Assembly (NCBI GenBank): GCA_041396585.1
Contig: JAWKYG010000020.1
Coordinates: 1 to 64,000 of the forward strand
DNA: 64,000 nt
Source: JAUIAI01 sp041396585
GTDB lineage: Bacteria > Pseudomonadota > Gammaproteobacteria > Burkholderiales > Burkholderiaceae_E
Direction: 5' to 3'
Numbering within the stretch: the first letter of the stretch is position 1; each line of letters opens with the position of its first letter. Positions 1 through 8,801 of the stretch are shown piece after piece. The notes beneath the pieces are model-generated. The model searched no databases and had not been told where the DNA came from. It worked only from the letters and a program-made list of their open reading frames with translations. The position numbers were made by a program, and so were the translations under genes.

Positions 1-860
1 GGATCAATGGCAGGCGCGCCAAGCCGGAGACCAAACTGACTCTCGGCGATCAGGTCCGGGTGCCTCCGGTGAGCGGCCTGACCCAGCCCGCGCGTGCACC
101 ATCGGCGATGTATCAACGCACCGCCGCGCGGCTGGCGCAGCGCCTCGTGGTGGTCTACGCAGACGACGGACTCCTGGTGCTGGACAAGCCCGCCGGCGTC
201 GCGGTCCACGGCGGTTCCGGTGTCGCCAGCGGGGCGATCGAGCAGTTGCGGGCTCTGCACCCGCAGGCGCGTTTCCTGGAGCTGGTGCACCGGCTCGACC
301 GCGATACGTCCGGCTTGCTGATGGTGGCCCGCCGGCGTTCGGTGCTGCGCACTTTGCACGAGGCGCTGCGCTTGCGCCGGGTGCGCAAGCAGTACTTGGC
401 GGTGGTCGCCGGCCAGCTGCCGACCCGCAGCCGCACGATCCGCGAGCCGCTAAGCCGCACGCTGACGGTCGATGGCGAAAGGCGGGTTCGGGTCGACGCC
501 CAGGGTCAGGCCGCGGTCACGCATGTGCGCGGGCTGGGCAGTGGTACGCTGCCGGGGGTCGGATCGGTCAGCCTGGTCGGAATCCGCCTGGAGACCGGCC
601 GGACCCATCAGATCCGCGTGCATATGGCCAGCATCGGCCATCCGCTGATCGGCGACGTCAAATACGGTGACTTTGGTCTGAACCGGCTGGCGAACGAACG
701 CGGCCACGGGCGTCTTTTCCTGCACGCCGCCGAATTGTCGTTCGAACATCCTCAGTCGGGCGAGCGCCTCACGGTCGCGGCACCATTGCCCGAGGCCTTT
801 GCCGGCTTGCTCGCGCAGGCCGGCATCGCGTCGCCGGTGGCCGGCGGCGCGGATTCCTGA
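1..860 (+). CDS. rluC: 23S rRNA pseudouridine synthase RluC, 5' end cut by window
   Basis: RluA-family enzyme that converts uridines of 23S rRNA to pseudouridine. The reading frame is open from base 3 and its first 20 or so codons read as the end of an S4 RNA-binding domain (INGRRAKP, then GDQVRVPP), so the true start lies left of the window. The pseudouridine synthase domain follows, with the catalytic-aspartate motif HRLDRDTSG (bases about 289-315) and the RTHQIRVH motif (about 600-623) typical of RluC/RluD. RluC is favoured because the gene precedes a HAD phosphatase, a Rieske protein and sppA, a common betaproteobacterial order; the sequence alone does not exclude another RluA subfamily member. 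The C-terminus is intact. Confidence 0.9.
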   Translation, partial: INGRRAKPETKLTLGDQVRVPPVSGLTQPARAPSAMYQRTAARLAQRLVVVYADDGLLVLDKPAGVAVHGGSGVASGAIEQLRALHPQARFLELVHRLDRDTSGLLMVARRRSVLRTLHEALRLRRVRKQYLAVVAGQLPTRSRTIREPLSRTLTVDGERRVRVDAQGQAAVTHVRGLGSGTLPGVGSVSLVGIRLETGRTHQIRVHMASIGHPLIGDVKYGDFGLNRLANERGHGRLFLHAAELSFEHPQSGERLTVAAPLPEAFAGLLAQAGIASPVAGGADS

Positions 861-934
861 GCATTGCGTCCCGGCAGTTGTTTCGGGCCCTGATGGCGGC
901 CCGCAGCGGGCCCACCTTCGGTCAGAATAGCGTC

Positions 935-1624
935 ATGCGATCGACTGCTGATTTGCCCTCCGTCGAGATGGTCGTGTTCGACTTCGATGGTACCCTGTTC
1001 GACTCCACCCACGCGATCACCCAGGCGATCCGCGCGGCTGCGGTCGATCTCGGCCTGCCTGAGCCGTCGCATGAGCGGGCCAGCCACGTGATCGGCCTGG
1101 GCCTGCGGGACGCACTGCGTTATGCGGTGCCCACGCTGACCGAGGAGCAGGTGCCAGCCTATATCGAGCGCTATCGGATGCACTGGTTCAAGCGCCAGGG
1201 GGATCTGGTCGCCTTCGTGGGCATCGAGGCCTTGCTCGATGCGCTGGGTGCACGGCAGATCCCGCTGGCCATTGCCACCGGCAAGTCTCGCGTCGGCCTG
1301 AACCGGGCGCTCGATCAGGTGTCCTGGGCCAGACGCTTCCTGACCACCCGCTGCGCCGACGAGGGCGAGCCGAAGCCACACCCCTGGATGTTGCGTGACA
1401 TCAGCGAGGAAACCGGGGTCGCGCTCGATCGGATCGTGATGGTCGGTGACACCACCCATGATCTCGAGATGGCGCGGGCCGCCGGCAGTCACGCGATCGC
1501 CGTGACCTATGGCGCGCATCCGGCGGAACAGTTGCAGGCCGCCCGCCCGCTTGCCGTGGTGGATGATGTCCCCGGCCTGCAGAGCCTGCTGTTGTCCATG
1601 ACGGGTACGCTCGGCAATGCCTGA
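935..1624 (+). CDS. HAD-superfamily phosphatase, phosphoglycolate-phosphatase-like
   Basis: Predicted 229-residue cytosolic phosphatase of the HAD-IA group. Motif I is FDFDGT (residues 15-20, nucleophile Asp16 and Asp18), motif II is ATGKS, and motif III/IV is seen as EPKPHP followed by MVGDTTHDLEMA. The helical cap lies between motifs I and II as in Gph/PGP enzymes. The ATG at 935 was chosen because it sits just before the conserved core; the frame stays open upstream to a TTG at 878 but that extension has no homology-like features. The gene overlaps the Rieske gene by 8 bases, so the two are probably co-translated. The substrate cannot be read from the sequence; phosphoglycolate is only one possibility. 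Confidence 0.85.
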   Translation: MRSTADLPSVEMVVFDFDGTLFDSTHAITQAIRAAAVDLGLPEPSHERASHVIGLGLRDALRYAVPTLTEEQVPAYIERYRMHWFKRQGDLVAFVGIEALLDALGARQIPLAIATGKSRVGLNRALDQVSWARRFLTTRCADEGEPKPHPWMLRDISEETGVALDRIVMVGDTTHDLEMARAAGSHAIAVTYGAHPAEQLQAARPLAVVDDVPGLQSLLLSMTGTLGNA

Positions 1625-1991
1625 AGGCCTCGGCTGGTTGCGCGTATGCGCCCCGGATGAACTGACCGAGGGCGGTGACGGGGTACGGTTCCAGATCGAC
1701 ATGCCCGATGGGCGTCAACCGGCATTCGCCGTCCGATCCGGCGGTCGGGTTCGGGCCTATCTGAACCGCTGTTCCCATGTGCCGATCGAACTCGACTGGA
1801 TCGAGGGGCATTTTTTCTACGATGACCCGCGCTTTCTGATCTGTGCCACCCACGGCGCGCTCTATGACAGCGCGACCGGCGCCTGTGCTGCCGGCCCGTG
1901 CTCAGGGCGCGGGCTGGTCTCGCTGCAGGTCGATGAACATGGCGACGACGTCTATGTGCGCGCCGACAACCCGGGCTTGAAACATGAATGA
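1617..1991 (+). CDS. Rieske [2Fe-2S] ferredoxin-like protein
   Basis: Small 124-residue Rieske protein. The cluster ligands are visible as C52-x-H54 (CSH) and C76-x2-H79 (CATH), followed by GALYDSATGAC, the usual second Rieske box. There is no signal peptide, membrane segment or oxygenase domain, so this is a soluble stand-alone electron-transfer or redox protein. It overlaps the preceding HAD gene by 8 bases and the following sppA gene by 8 bases. The HAD-Rieske-sppA order is a recurrent betaproteobacterial arrangement, but the partner enzyme of this Rieske protein is unknown. Confidence 0.88.
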   Translation: MPEGLGWLRVCAPDELTEGGDGVRFQIDMPDGRQPAFAVRSGGRVRAYLNRCSHVPIELDWIEGHFFYDDPRFLICATHGALYDSATGACAAGPCSGRGLVSLQVDEHGDDVYVRADNPGLKHE

Positions 1992-3012
1992 TCCATTGAC
2001 CGACATGCCGCGCGGCGAGCGCAGGCCGGAACCCGGCGCGGGCTGGGAGCGTTCGGTGCTGGAGAAGATGGCCTTGTCGCTGGTCATCGAGCGGCGCCGC
2101 GCGCGTCGCTGGGGCATTTTCTTCAAGCTGCTGCTGGTGGCATACGTCGGTGTCATGACCGCGATCTGGCTGGGTGCCTGGACCCCGGGCGGCAAGCCCG
2201 ACGGCGCGGGCGTGCCGGTGGCCGAAGGCGGCGGACAGGGCGATCGGCATACTGCGGTCGTGCGCATCGAGGGCGTGATCAAGGCCGACGCTCAGACGTC
2301 GGCGGAGCGGATCAATGCCGCCTTGCGGGCCGCTTTCAGGGATCCCAAGACCGCCGGTGTGGCCTTGCTGATCAACAGCCCGGGGGGATCACCGGTGCAG
2401 AGCGCGATGATTTTTGACGAGATCCGTCGCCTGCGCGAGAAGTATCCGAAGATCGAGCTGCATGCGGTGGTCGGGGAGGTCTGTGCATCGGGAGGCTACT
2501 ATGTCGCCGCGGCGGCCGACAAGATTCACGTCAATCCGGCAAGTCTGGTCGGCTCGATCGGTGTGCTGATGGACGGATTCGGCTTCGTGGGCGCGATGCA
2601 CAAGCTGGGCGTCGAGCGGCGCCTGGTCTCGGCGGGCGAGAACAAGGGTTTCATGGACAGCTTTTCGCCGGTATCCGAACGGGATCGTGATCACCTGCAG
2701 GGCCTGCTCGATCAGATTCACCAGCAGTTCATCGATGCTGTGCGACTCGGCCGCGGGGAGCGCCTGGGCGATGATCCGACGCTGTTCAGCGGGCTGGTCT
2801 GGACCGGCCAGAAGGCGGTCGAACTCGGTCTGGCGGACGGCCAGGGCTCTCTGGGCAGCCTCGCCCGTGACGTGTTCAAGGCCGACCGCGTGGTGGATTT
2901 CTCGGTGCGGGACACCCTCCTCGAGCGTCTTGGCCGTCGGTTCGGTTTTGCCGTCGGGAGCGCGGTGGGCGAGGGCGTGCGCAGCGAACTCGCCGGGCCG
3001 GGCTGGCGCTGA
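1984..3012 (+). CDS. sppA: S49-family signal peptide peptidase (short SppA type)
   Basis: Inner-membrane serine protease that digests leftover signal peptides and other membrane peptides. It has 342 residues with one membrane segment at about residues 43-63 (FFKLLLVAYVGVMTAIWLG), a single S49 domain, the SPGGSP oxyanion motif (132-137), the nucleophile Ser169 in ASGGYY and the probable general base Lys221 in ENKGFMD. The 52-residue Ser-Lys gap equals that of the Bacillus SppA dyad, so this is the half-length family rather than the 67 kDa E. coli form. The start overlaps the Rieske gene by 8 bases. The rsmI methyltransferase gene often found nearby in relatives is absent here. Confidence 0.92.
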   Translation: MNDPLTDMPRGERRPEPGAGWERSVLEKMALSLVIERRRARRWGIFFKLLLVAYVGVMTAIWLGAWTPGGKPDGAGVPVAEGGGQGDRHTAVVRIEGVIKADAQTSAERINAALRAAFRDPKTAGVALLINSPGGSPVQSAMIFDEIRRLREKYPKIELHAVVGEVCASGGYYVAAAADKIHVNPASLVGSIGVLMDGFGFVGAMHKLGVERRLVSAGENKGFMDSFSPVSERDRDHLQGLLDQIHQQFIDAVRLGRGERLGDDPTLFSGLVWTGQKAVELGLADGQGSLGSLARDVFKADRVVDFSVRDTLLERLGRRFGFAVGSAVGEGVRSELAGPGWR

Positions 3013-3067
3013 GCGGCGGCCAGCGTCGATCCGGGTGCGGGTCCCGGCCGGCCAGCTGCGTGCCGGT

Positions 3068-3099
3068 GGCCGGATGCGCCGACGGCCGGATGCGTCGAC
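3068..3099 (+). repeat. 16-bp tandem duplication
   Basis: Two adjacent 16-bp units, 3068-3083 and 3084-3099, both read GGCCGGATGCGnCGAC and differ at one position (C at 3079, T at 3095). They lie in the short space between the convergent sppA and maf genes, just before a second tandem array. Confidence 0.85.
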
Positions 3100-3111
3100 G
3101 AATTATCGTCT

Positions 3112-3169
3112 CGTGCAGCCCCGTGCAGCCCCGTGCAGCCCCGTGCAGCCCCGTGCAGCCCCGTGCAGC
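3112..3169 (+). repeat. 10-bp tandem repeat array, about six copies
   Basis: The decamer CCGTGCAGCC is repeated head to tail. Four exact copies lie at 3121-3160, a fifth copy at 3161-3169 loses its last base, and a first copy at 3112-3120 lacks its first C. Each unit contains the self-complementary core TGCA, and the period equals about one helical turn. The array lies between the 3' ends of sppA and maf and is not part of a recognisable coding frame. It has the look of a variable-number repeat; copy number may differ between strains or be miscounted in assembly. Confidence 0.92.
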
Positions 3170-3181
3170 GACGGTGCGTGC

Positions 3182-3778
3182 TCAGGTGGCGGCGCTGAGC
3201 GGGTCGGCGCCGGCGGCGATCAGCAGGCCGCACAGCGCGATCAGGGGCAGGCCGATCAACGCGGTGGGGTCGGGGCCCTCGATCGCGGCCAGCAGGCGGA
3301 TGCCCAGGCCCTCGCTCTTGGCCGCTCCGGCACAGTCATAGGGGCGCTCGACGCGCAGATAGCGTTCGATCTCGGAATCTTCCAGCTCGCGGAAACGGAC
3401 CCGGGTTTCGACGCGTTCTGTCGCGGCCTTGCCGTCCGCGCGTAGCAGGCAGACCGCGGTATGAAACACCATGGTGCGGGCGCTGGCGGCGCGAAGTTGC
3501 GCCACGGCCCGTTCATGATTGCCTGGTTTGCCGATCGGCGTGATGCCATCCAGCGTGGCAACCTGATCCGAGCCGATGATCAATGCGCCGGCGGCATCGG
3601 CCTGCGGCGATCGCTGCACCGCGAGCGCCTTCTCACGAGCCAGGCGCTCGGCGAGGAGTGCCGGCGCTTCGCCGGGGCCGGGCGACTCGTCGATATCGGG
3701 TGAATACACCCGAAACGCCAGGCCGAGGCGGGTCAGCAGTTCGCGGCGATACGGAGAACCGGAGGCGAGCACGATCAT
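3182..3778 (-). CDS. Maf/YceF-family nucleotide pyrophosphatase
   Basis: Predicted 198-residue Maf-like pyrophosphatase that hydrolyses modified or non-canonical nucleoside triphosphates. The N-terminal signature is LASGSPYRRELL (residues 4-15), followed by the DIDES box and the GSDQV motif that carries the conserved Asp. Position next to DUF177 and rpmF points to the YceF branch (7-methyl-GTP preference in E. coli) rather than the dTTP/UTP YhdE branch, but specificity is inferred from context. It is transcribed toward sppA, opposite to its neighbours. The ATG at 3778 follows about 150 bases of non-coding DNA shared with the divergent DUF177 gene. Confidence 0.9.
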   Translation of the reverse strand: MIVLASGSPYRRELLTRLGLAFRVYSPDIDESPGPGEAPALLAERLAREKALAVQRSPQADAAGALIIGSDQVATLDGITPIGKPGNHERAVAQLRAASARTMVFHTAVCLLRADGKAATERVETRVRFRELEDSEIERYLRVERPYDCAGAAKSEGLGIRLLAAIEGPDPTALIGLPLIALCGLLIAAGADPLSAAT

Positions 3779-3930
3779 GGGGTGGATCCTGGTGTCCAGA
3801 GTCTGAAGTTCACATCGTTTGCGGGCTGATTCGCGCTGGCACTGGGCGGCCGGCTCAGCATCGGGTTTACGGCCGCGTCAGCCGGCGTGCGGGTATCCTA
3901 CCCGTCTCGACAGTCAGGATTCAGAGGGCA

Positions 3931-4491
3931 ATGATGCGTTGGCCGGATGGTCACCGAGTCGACAACTCGCGTTTGCAGCACGAGACGGAGGTCCGTAACG
4001 GCAGCGTGCCGCTGGCGGATTTCGCCCGCCTGGCACAAGCCTGCGCGGATCCGGAGCAGGTTCGGGGCGAACTGCAATGGCGCACCGAGTTGCGCCCCGT
4101 GGCCCGCTATCGGGGCGAGTTCGATCTTTGGCTGTCCGCACGGGCCGAGTTGCCCTTGCCCTGCCGGCGCTGCCTGGACGCCGTGCCGACCGAGATCACG
4201 GCCAGGCGGCGATATCGCCTGCTGCCCGACGAGGACGCGGTGGCCTTGCGCGACGAACAGGCCGAAGATCACGAGGTGATCTGGCTCGATCCCGCGCTGG
4301 ACATCAATTCGCTGATCGAGGACGAAATGCTGCTGGCACTGCCGATGATGCCGGCCCATCAGGTGTGCCCCGGCGAGGCGCGGGACCTGCTTGCGGATCA
4401 CCTGGCCAGCGGTGAAGAGGAGCCCGTCGAGGCTGATAGTCAGCGGCCCTTCGCCGATCTCGCCTCCCGGCTGGGGCGCTCCGGGCGCTGA
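3931..4491 (+). CDS. YceD/DUF177-family protein
   Basis: Predicted 186-residue DUF177 protein. The family is widely found immediately upstream of rpmF and has been linked to 23S rRNA accumulation in bacteria and plastids. The diagnostic CxxC pair is visible at C78 and C81 (LPCRRCLD) with a later Cys in HQVCPGEARD near the C-terminus, and the acidic middle region (VIWLDPALDINSLIEDE) is typical. Two in-frame ATGs occur at 3931 and 3934; a GAGGG element ends 2 and 5 bases before them, so the second may be the real start. The frame is open much further upstream, but that region overlaps maf on the other strand and is not family-like. Confidence 0.85.
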   Translation: MMRWPDGHRVDNSRLQHETEVRNGSVPLADFARLAQACADPEQVRGELQWRTELRPVARYRGEFDLWLSARAELPLPCRRCLDAVPTEITARRRYRLLPDEDAVALRDEQAEDHEVIWLDPALDINSLIEDEMLLALPMMPAHQVCPGEARDLLADHLASGEEEPVEADSQRPFADLASRLGRSGR

Positions 4492-4532
4492 GCGGCGCCC
4501 CAACGAGCGGGCATGTGCCGGTGTCGGCGCGC

Positions 4533-4561
4533 TTGGCGGGTCTTGCGCAAGCAGTTATAAT
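4533..4561 (+). promoter_or_regulatory. Sigma-70-like promoter for rpmF
   Basis: A perfect TATAAT at 4556-4561 is preceded at 17 bases by TTGGCG (4533-4538, four of six matches to TTGACA). The predicted transcription start near 4568 would leave a leader of about 50 bases before the rpmF ATG. The stretch around 4555-4610 is clearly more AT-rich than its surroundings. Confidence 0.7.
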
Positions 4562-4618
4562 GCTAGATTCGCATTTTGCATCAACCCTTTACACGCAATT
4601 TTTCATTGCCCGATCATC

Positions 4619-4801
4619 ATGGCCGTTCAGCAGAACAAGAAGTCTCCCTCCAAGCGCAACATGCGCCGCTCTCACGACGGCATCAAAGGGGCAGCGCTCG
4701 CGCTCGAACCGGAGACCGGTGAGGCCCATTTGCGCCATCACATCAGCCCGAGTGGCTATTACCGTGGCCGCAAGGTCGTTCAGACCAAATCCGACGACTG
4801 A
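4619..4801 (+). CDS. rpmF: 50S ribosomal protein L32
   Basis: Complete 60-residue L32 protein of the large ribosomal subunit. The basic N-terminus MAVQQNKKSPSKRNMRRSHD and the HHISPSGYYRG segment are diagnostic. The zinc-ligand cysteines present in some L32 proteins are missing, as in other proteobacterial forms. No clear Shine-Dalgarno sequence precedes the ATG. A promoter lies just upstream, and DUF177 and plsX flank it in the classical yceD-rpmF-plsX-fab order, which couples ribosome and lipid synthesis genes. Confidence 0.97.
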   Translation: MAVQQNKKSPSKRNMRRSHDGIKGAALALEPETGEAHLRHHISPSGYYRGRKVVQTKSDD

Positions 4802-4977
4802 TTGCGCGCGGGGCCGCCACGGCGGCCGCCTTCCAAGCGACGCGGATCAGGCCGTTTTTCGCCATGCCTTGGTGATCCGCAGAACGGGTCGCGCGGGCGA
4901 TTGTTGTTCTCGCATTCAGCCGGGTGCTAAAGTGGCCGCTTGTGCGGGTGCCGGGTAGCGGTCGTCCTGAAGCCACG

Positions 4978-6039
4978 ATGACAATTCGAATCGCCGTTGA
5001 CTGCATGGGGGGAGACCACGGAATCGCGATCACGATTCCGGCCTGCGTTTCCTTTCTGCGCGCCGAGCCAGACGCCAGCCTGCTTTTGGTCGGGCGCGAG
5101 GCCGAGGTGAAGGCAGCCCTAACCTCGGCGCTCGGTGGTTCTGACCCGCTGCGTTCGCGGCTCGAAGTCATCGATGCCCCCGAGGTCGTCGAGATGGATG
5201 AGGCGCCGGCCAGCGCCGCTGCGTAGCAAGCGCCGCTCGTCGATGCGCTTGGCGATCGAGGCGGTCCGCGATGCGGGCCGACGCCTGTCTGAGCGCGGGC
5301 AACACCGGCGCGCTGATGGCATTTCGCGTTTCGTACTCAAAATGCCAGGCATCGAGCGGCCGGCCATCGCATTTCAGTTACCCAATCGCAGCGGCGGCAC
5401 TGCACGACGATGCTCGATCTGGGCGCCAATGTCGATTGTGGTCCCGAGCACCTGTTTCAGTTCGGCCTGATGGGCAGCGCGCTGGTCACCGCGCTCGAGC
5501 ACCGTGATGCGCCTTCGGTTGCTCTGCTCAACATTGGCGAGGAACTGATCAAGGGCAATGACACGGTCAAGCAGGCCAGCGGCATGCTGCGTGAGTCGAA
5601 CCTGAATTTTGTCGGTTATGCCGAGGGCGATGACATCTACGCCGGCACCTGCGACGTGATCGTCTGTGACGGCTTCGTCGGCAACGTGGCCCTGAAGACC
5701 TCCGAAGGTCTGGCCCAGATGATGTCCGCATTCATCCGTGAAGAGTTCAGCCGTCACCTGGGCACGAAGCTGATGGCCCTGTTGGCCGCCCCCGTGCTGC
5801 GGCGCTTCAAGCGCCGTGTCGACCCGGATCGTTACAATGGCGCGGCGCTTGTCGGCCTGCGCGGCGTGGTGTTCAAGAGCCACGGTTCGGCGTCGCCCGC
5901 CGCGTTCGAGGCTGCGCTCAAGCGTGCCCACGACGCCGCCGACAATCGTTTGCTCGATCGTATCCAGGCCAGTCTCGATCAGGTGCGCGCCAGGGCTTCC
6001 TCGGCGCCAGGCAATCCCGCAGTGGCCCTATCCTCATGA
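4978..6039 (+). pseudogene. plsX: Phosphate acyltransferase PlsX, frameshifted
   Basis: PlsX makes acyl-phosphate from acyl-ACP for phosphatidic acid synthesis. The N-terminus TIRIAVDCMGGDHG begins at ATG 4978, and the C-terminal two thirds (from MLDLGANVDCGPEH at 5410, through VVCDGFVGNVALKTSEG-type segments, to 6039) is clean. Between about 5205 and 5410 the homologous protein hops frame at least four times: RSKRRSSMRLAIEAVRD, then ADACLSAGNTGALMA, then SRFVLKMPGIERPAI, each in a different frame. Total length matches an intact family member (about 350 residues), so nothing large is lost. plsX is normally conserved and central to lipid synthesis, so base-level sequence error is the likeliest cause. 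The stop overlaps the fabH start (ATGA). Confidence 0.88.
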
Positions 6040-7013
6040 CCATGTTCAGCCGTATCGTTGGCACCGGCAGCTACTTGCCTGGCGAACCCGTATCCAATGA
6101 AGCGCTCGCCGAGCGTCTCGCGGCCACGGGCATCGAAACCTCCGATGAATGGATCGTTGCGCGCACCGGCATCCGCCAGCGCTACCTTTCCGAAGATGAG
6201 CCCACCAGCGTGCTCGCCACCCGGGCCGCGGAGCGGGCGCTGGCCGATGCCGGTCTGGAAGCGGCAGACATCGATCTGATCGTCCTCGCCACGTCCACTC
6301 CCGACTGGGTGTTTCCGTCCACGGCCTGCCTCGTGCAAAAGGCGCTGGGTGCGCCCGGTGGCGCGGCCTTCGATGTGCAGGCTGTTTGTACCGGATTCGT
6401 CTACGCGATGGCCAATGCGGATGCGCTGATCTCGACCGGCGTGGCCCGGCGGGCCCTGGTGATTGGCGCCGAGCGTTTCTCGTCGATCCTCGACTGGCAG
6501 GACAGAACCACCTGTGTGCTGTTCGGCGACGGCGCTGGCGCGGTCGTGCTGGAGGCTGCCGATCAGCCCGGCCTGCTGGCGTCGCGCCTGCATGCCGATG
6601 GCCGGCATGAAGCGATCCTGCGCACCGCCGGCCATGTTCGCGGGGGCGCGGTCACTGGCCATCCCTTCCTGACCATGGACGGTCAGGCCGTGTTCCGGCT
6701 CGCGGTGAACGTGCTGGACTCGGTTGGCCGCGAGGTGGCGGAGGTTGCCGGCCTGACCATGGCCGATATCGACTGGCTGATACCGCATCAGGCCAATGTG
6801 CGCATTCTGAACGCAACCGGCAAGAAGCTCGGGATCGCGCCCGAGAAGGTCGTGGTGACCGTGGATCAGCATGCCAATACTTCGGCGGCGTCGGTGCCGC
6901 TCGCCTTCGATCTGGCGCGTCGCGATGGCCGCATCCGTGCGGGCCATCATGTGTTGCTGCAGGGCGTGGGCGGCGGTTTTACATGGGGTGCCAATCTCGT
7001 GAGGATGTCCTGA
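6036..7013 (+). CDS. fabH: 3-oxoacyl-[ACP] synthase III (KAS III)
   Basis: FabH starts type II fatty-acid synthesis by condensing acetyl-CoA with malonyl-ACP. The protein has 325 residues and the full catalytic triad: Cys118 in AVCTGF, His251 in PHQAN and Asn281 in DQHANTSA. The glycine-rich GVGGGFTWGA tail is also present. The start overlaps the plsX stop by four bases and fabD begins one base after the fabH stop, so the three are translationally linked. Confidence 0.97.
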   Translation: MTMFSRIVGTGSYLPGEPVSNEALAERLAATGIETSDEWIVARTGIRQRYLSEDEPTSVLATRAAERALADAGLEAADIDLIVLATSTPDWVFPSTACLVQKALGAPGGAAFDVQAVCTGFVYAMANADALISTGVARRALVIGAERFSSILDWQDRTTCVLFGDGAGAVVLEAADQPGLLASRLHADGRHEAILRTAGHVRGGAVTGHPFLTMDGQAVFRLAVNVLDSVGREVAEVAGLTMADIDWLIPHQANVRILNATGKKLGIAPEKVVVTVDQHANTSAASVPLAFDLARRDGRIRAGHHVLLQGVGGGFTWGANLVRMS

Positions 7014-7014
7014 C

Positions 7015-7950
7015 ATGAAGCTCGCATGTGTCTTTCCCGGCCAGGGTTCGCAAGCCGTGGGCATGCTTGGCGATTTTCTGCAGGTGCCTGCGGTGGCTTC
7101 GGCGCTGCAGGCCGCGGACCGGCTCTTGCCGCAGCCGCCGTTGTCCAGGCTGATTGCCGAAGGCCCGGCCGACGCGCTGGCGCTGACCGTCAATACCCAG
7201 CCCGCGATGCTGCTCGCCGGCTATGGCTGTTATCAGGCGTGGCTGAATGCCGGCGGCCCGGCGGCCGACATGGTGGCAGGCCACAGCCTGGGCGAATACA
7301 CGGCGCTGGTGGCCGCGGATGTCCTCGACATCGAGACCGCGCTGCCGCTGACCCGTCTTCGTGCGCAGGCGATGCAGGGTGCGGTTCCGGTCGGTGTCGG
7401 TTCGATGGCCGCGATTCTGGGTCTGGACGATGCCACGGTGATCGATGTCTGTGAGCGCGCGAGTTCCGACAGCGAGCGGGTCAATGCGGCCAATTTCAAT
7501 GCGCCGGCGCAGGTGGTCGTGGCCGGGCATGCCCCGGCCGTGGCGCGTGCCTGCGAACTGGCCAAGGCTGCGGGTGCCAAGCGCGCATTGCCGCTGGCGG
7601 TTTCGGCGCCGTTTCATTCTCCTCTTCTGGAACCGGCGGGGGTCGAGCTGGGCAGGGCATTGGAAGCGATCGAGTTGCGTGCCCCGAAGGTTCCCCTGGT
7701 GAACAACGTCGATGTCGCGACCGAGACCGCGCCGGCACGCATCCGCGACAGTCTCGTGCGTCAGGCCTATCATCCGGTGCGCTGGGTGGAGGTGGTGCGG
7801 CGCCTGCGCGAGATGGGTGCCACGCATCTTATCGAGTTCGGGCCCGGCAAGGTGCTGACCGGGCTGACGGGGCGCATCGAAAAAGAACTGACCGCCGCCT
7901 GTGTGTTCGATCAGGCTTCGCTCGAAAAGGCATTGGCGCTGCTCGCCTGA
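7015..7950 (+). CDS. fabD: Malonyl-CoA:ACP transacylase
   Basis: FabD loads malonyl groups onto AcpP. It has 311 residues, with the nucleophile Ser91 in GHSLGEY, catalytic His201 in APFHSPLL and the N-terminal FPGQGSQ motif. It lies within the plsX-fabHDG-acpP-fabF cluster, 1 base after fabH and 25 bases before fabG. Nothing unusual is visible. Confidence 0.97.
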   Translation: MKLACVFPGQGSQAVGMLGDFLQVPAVASALQAADRLLPQPPLSRLIAEGPADALALTVNTQPAMLLAGYGCYQAWLNAGGPAADMVAGHSLGEYTALVAADVLDIETALPLTRLRAQAMQGAVPVGVGSMAAILGLDDATVIDVCERASSDSERVNAANFNAPAQVVVAGHAPAVARACELAKAAGAKRALPLAVSAPFHSPLLEPAGVELGRALEAIELRAPKVPLVNNVDVATETAPARIRDSLVRQAYHPVRWVEVVRRLREMGATHLIEFGPGKVLTGLTGRIEKELTAACVFDQASLEKALALLA

Positions 7951-7975
7951 GTTTTCATCCCGGAGGAGAAACCCG

Positions 7976-8701
7976 ATGTCGTTGCAGGGACAAGTCGCGC
8001 TCGTGACCGGGGCTTCCCGCGGTATCGGCCGGGCGATCGCAATCGCGCTCGCGCAGGCCGGCGCGCAGGTCATCGGCACCGCGACCAGTGAGGCCGGTGC
8101 GCAGGCCATCGATGAGGCGCTGGCGCCGCTCGGCGGGCGTGGCGCGGTGCTCGACGTCTGCGACGCGCAGGCATGTGAACAATTGATCGGTGAACTGCCG
8201 CCGGTGGCCATCCTGGTCAACAACGCGGGGATCACGCGCGACAATCTCGCCATGCGCATGAAGGAAGACGAGTGGCAGTCGGTGATCGACACCAATCTCG
8301 GTGCCGTATTCCGAATGTGCCGGCTGGTCATGCGCGGTATGGTCAAGGCGCGCCACGGGCGGATCGTGAATATCACCTCCGTGGTCGGTTCGGCCGGCAA
8401 TCCCGGCCAGGCGAACTATGCTGCCGCCAAGGCAGGGGTCGCCGGCATGACCCGATCGCTGGCGCGCGAACTCGGTGGCAGGCAGATCACAGTCAACTGT
8501 GTGGCCCCGGGTTTCATCGATACCGACATGACCCGGGCGTTGCCCGAGGCGCAGCGCGAGGCGCTGCTGGGGCAGATTCCGCTGGGCCGTCTGGGCCAGC
8601 CCGAAGAGATCGCAGCGGCGGTGCTGTATCTGGTCTCCCCGGGCGGCGCCTATGTCACTGGTAGCACCTTGCATGTGAACGGCGGTATGTACATGGATTG
8701 A
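7976..8701 (+). CDS. fabG: 3-oxoacyl-[ACP] reductase
   Basis: NADPH-dependent short-chain dehydrogenase that performs the first reduction of each elongation cycle. The 241-residue protein has the cofactor motif TGASRGIG (11-18), NNAG (82-85), and the catalytic Ser135, Tyr148 and Lys152 (YAAAK), in the E. coli FabG spacing. The ATG at 7976 was chosen because a strong GGAGGAG lies 7 bases upstream; the frame is open further upstream inside fabD. C-terminal GGMYMD matches the family end. Confidence 0.97.
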   Translation: MSLQGQVALVTGASRGIGRAIAIALAQAGAQVIGTATSEAGAQAIDEALAPLGGRGAVLDVCDAQACEQLIGELPPVAILVNNAGITRDNLAMRMKEDEWQSVIDTNLGAVFRMCRLVMRGMVKARHGRIVNITSVVGSAGNPGQANYAAAKAGVAGMTRSLARELGGRQITVNCVAPGFIDTDMTRALPEAQREALLGQIPLGRLGQPEEIAAAVLYLVSPGGAYVTGSTLHVNGGMYMD

Positions 8702-8801
8702 TGGCAGAATCCCGGGGGGCGAAGTCGATCGACCAAGCCTTCCGGGTGTTTCCGGTCGCCAAACGCGTCGCTCGGAAGCCCGTCATCCGGTTGGACTGTG
8801 C

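Noticed and set aside
4812..4827. GGCCGCC/GGCGGCC inverted repeat after rpmF as terminator
   Set aside because: The loop would be only two bases and no T-run follows; it is likely just GC-rich sequence.
6979..8400. 473-codon minus-strand frame opposite fabD and fabG
   Set aside because: Antisense shadow of conserved genes; residues are His/Arg-rich and without motifs.
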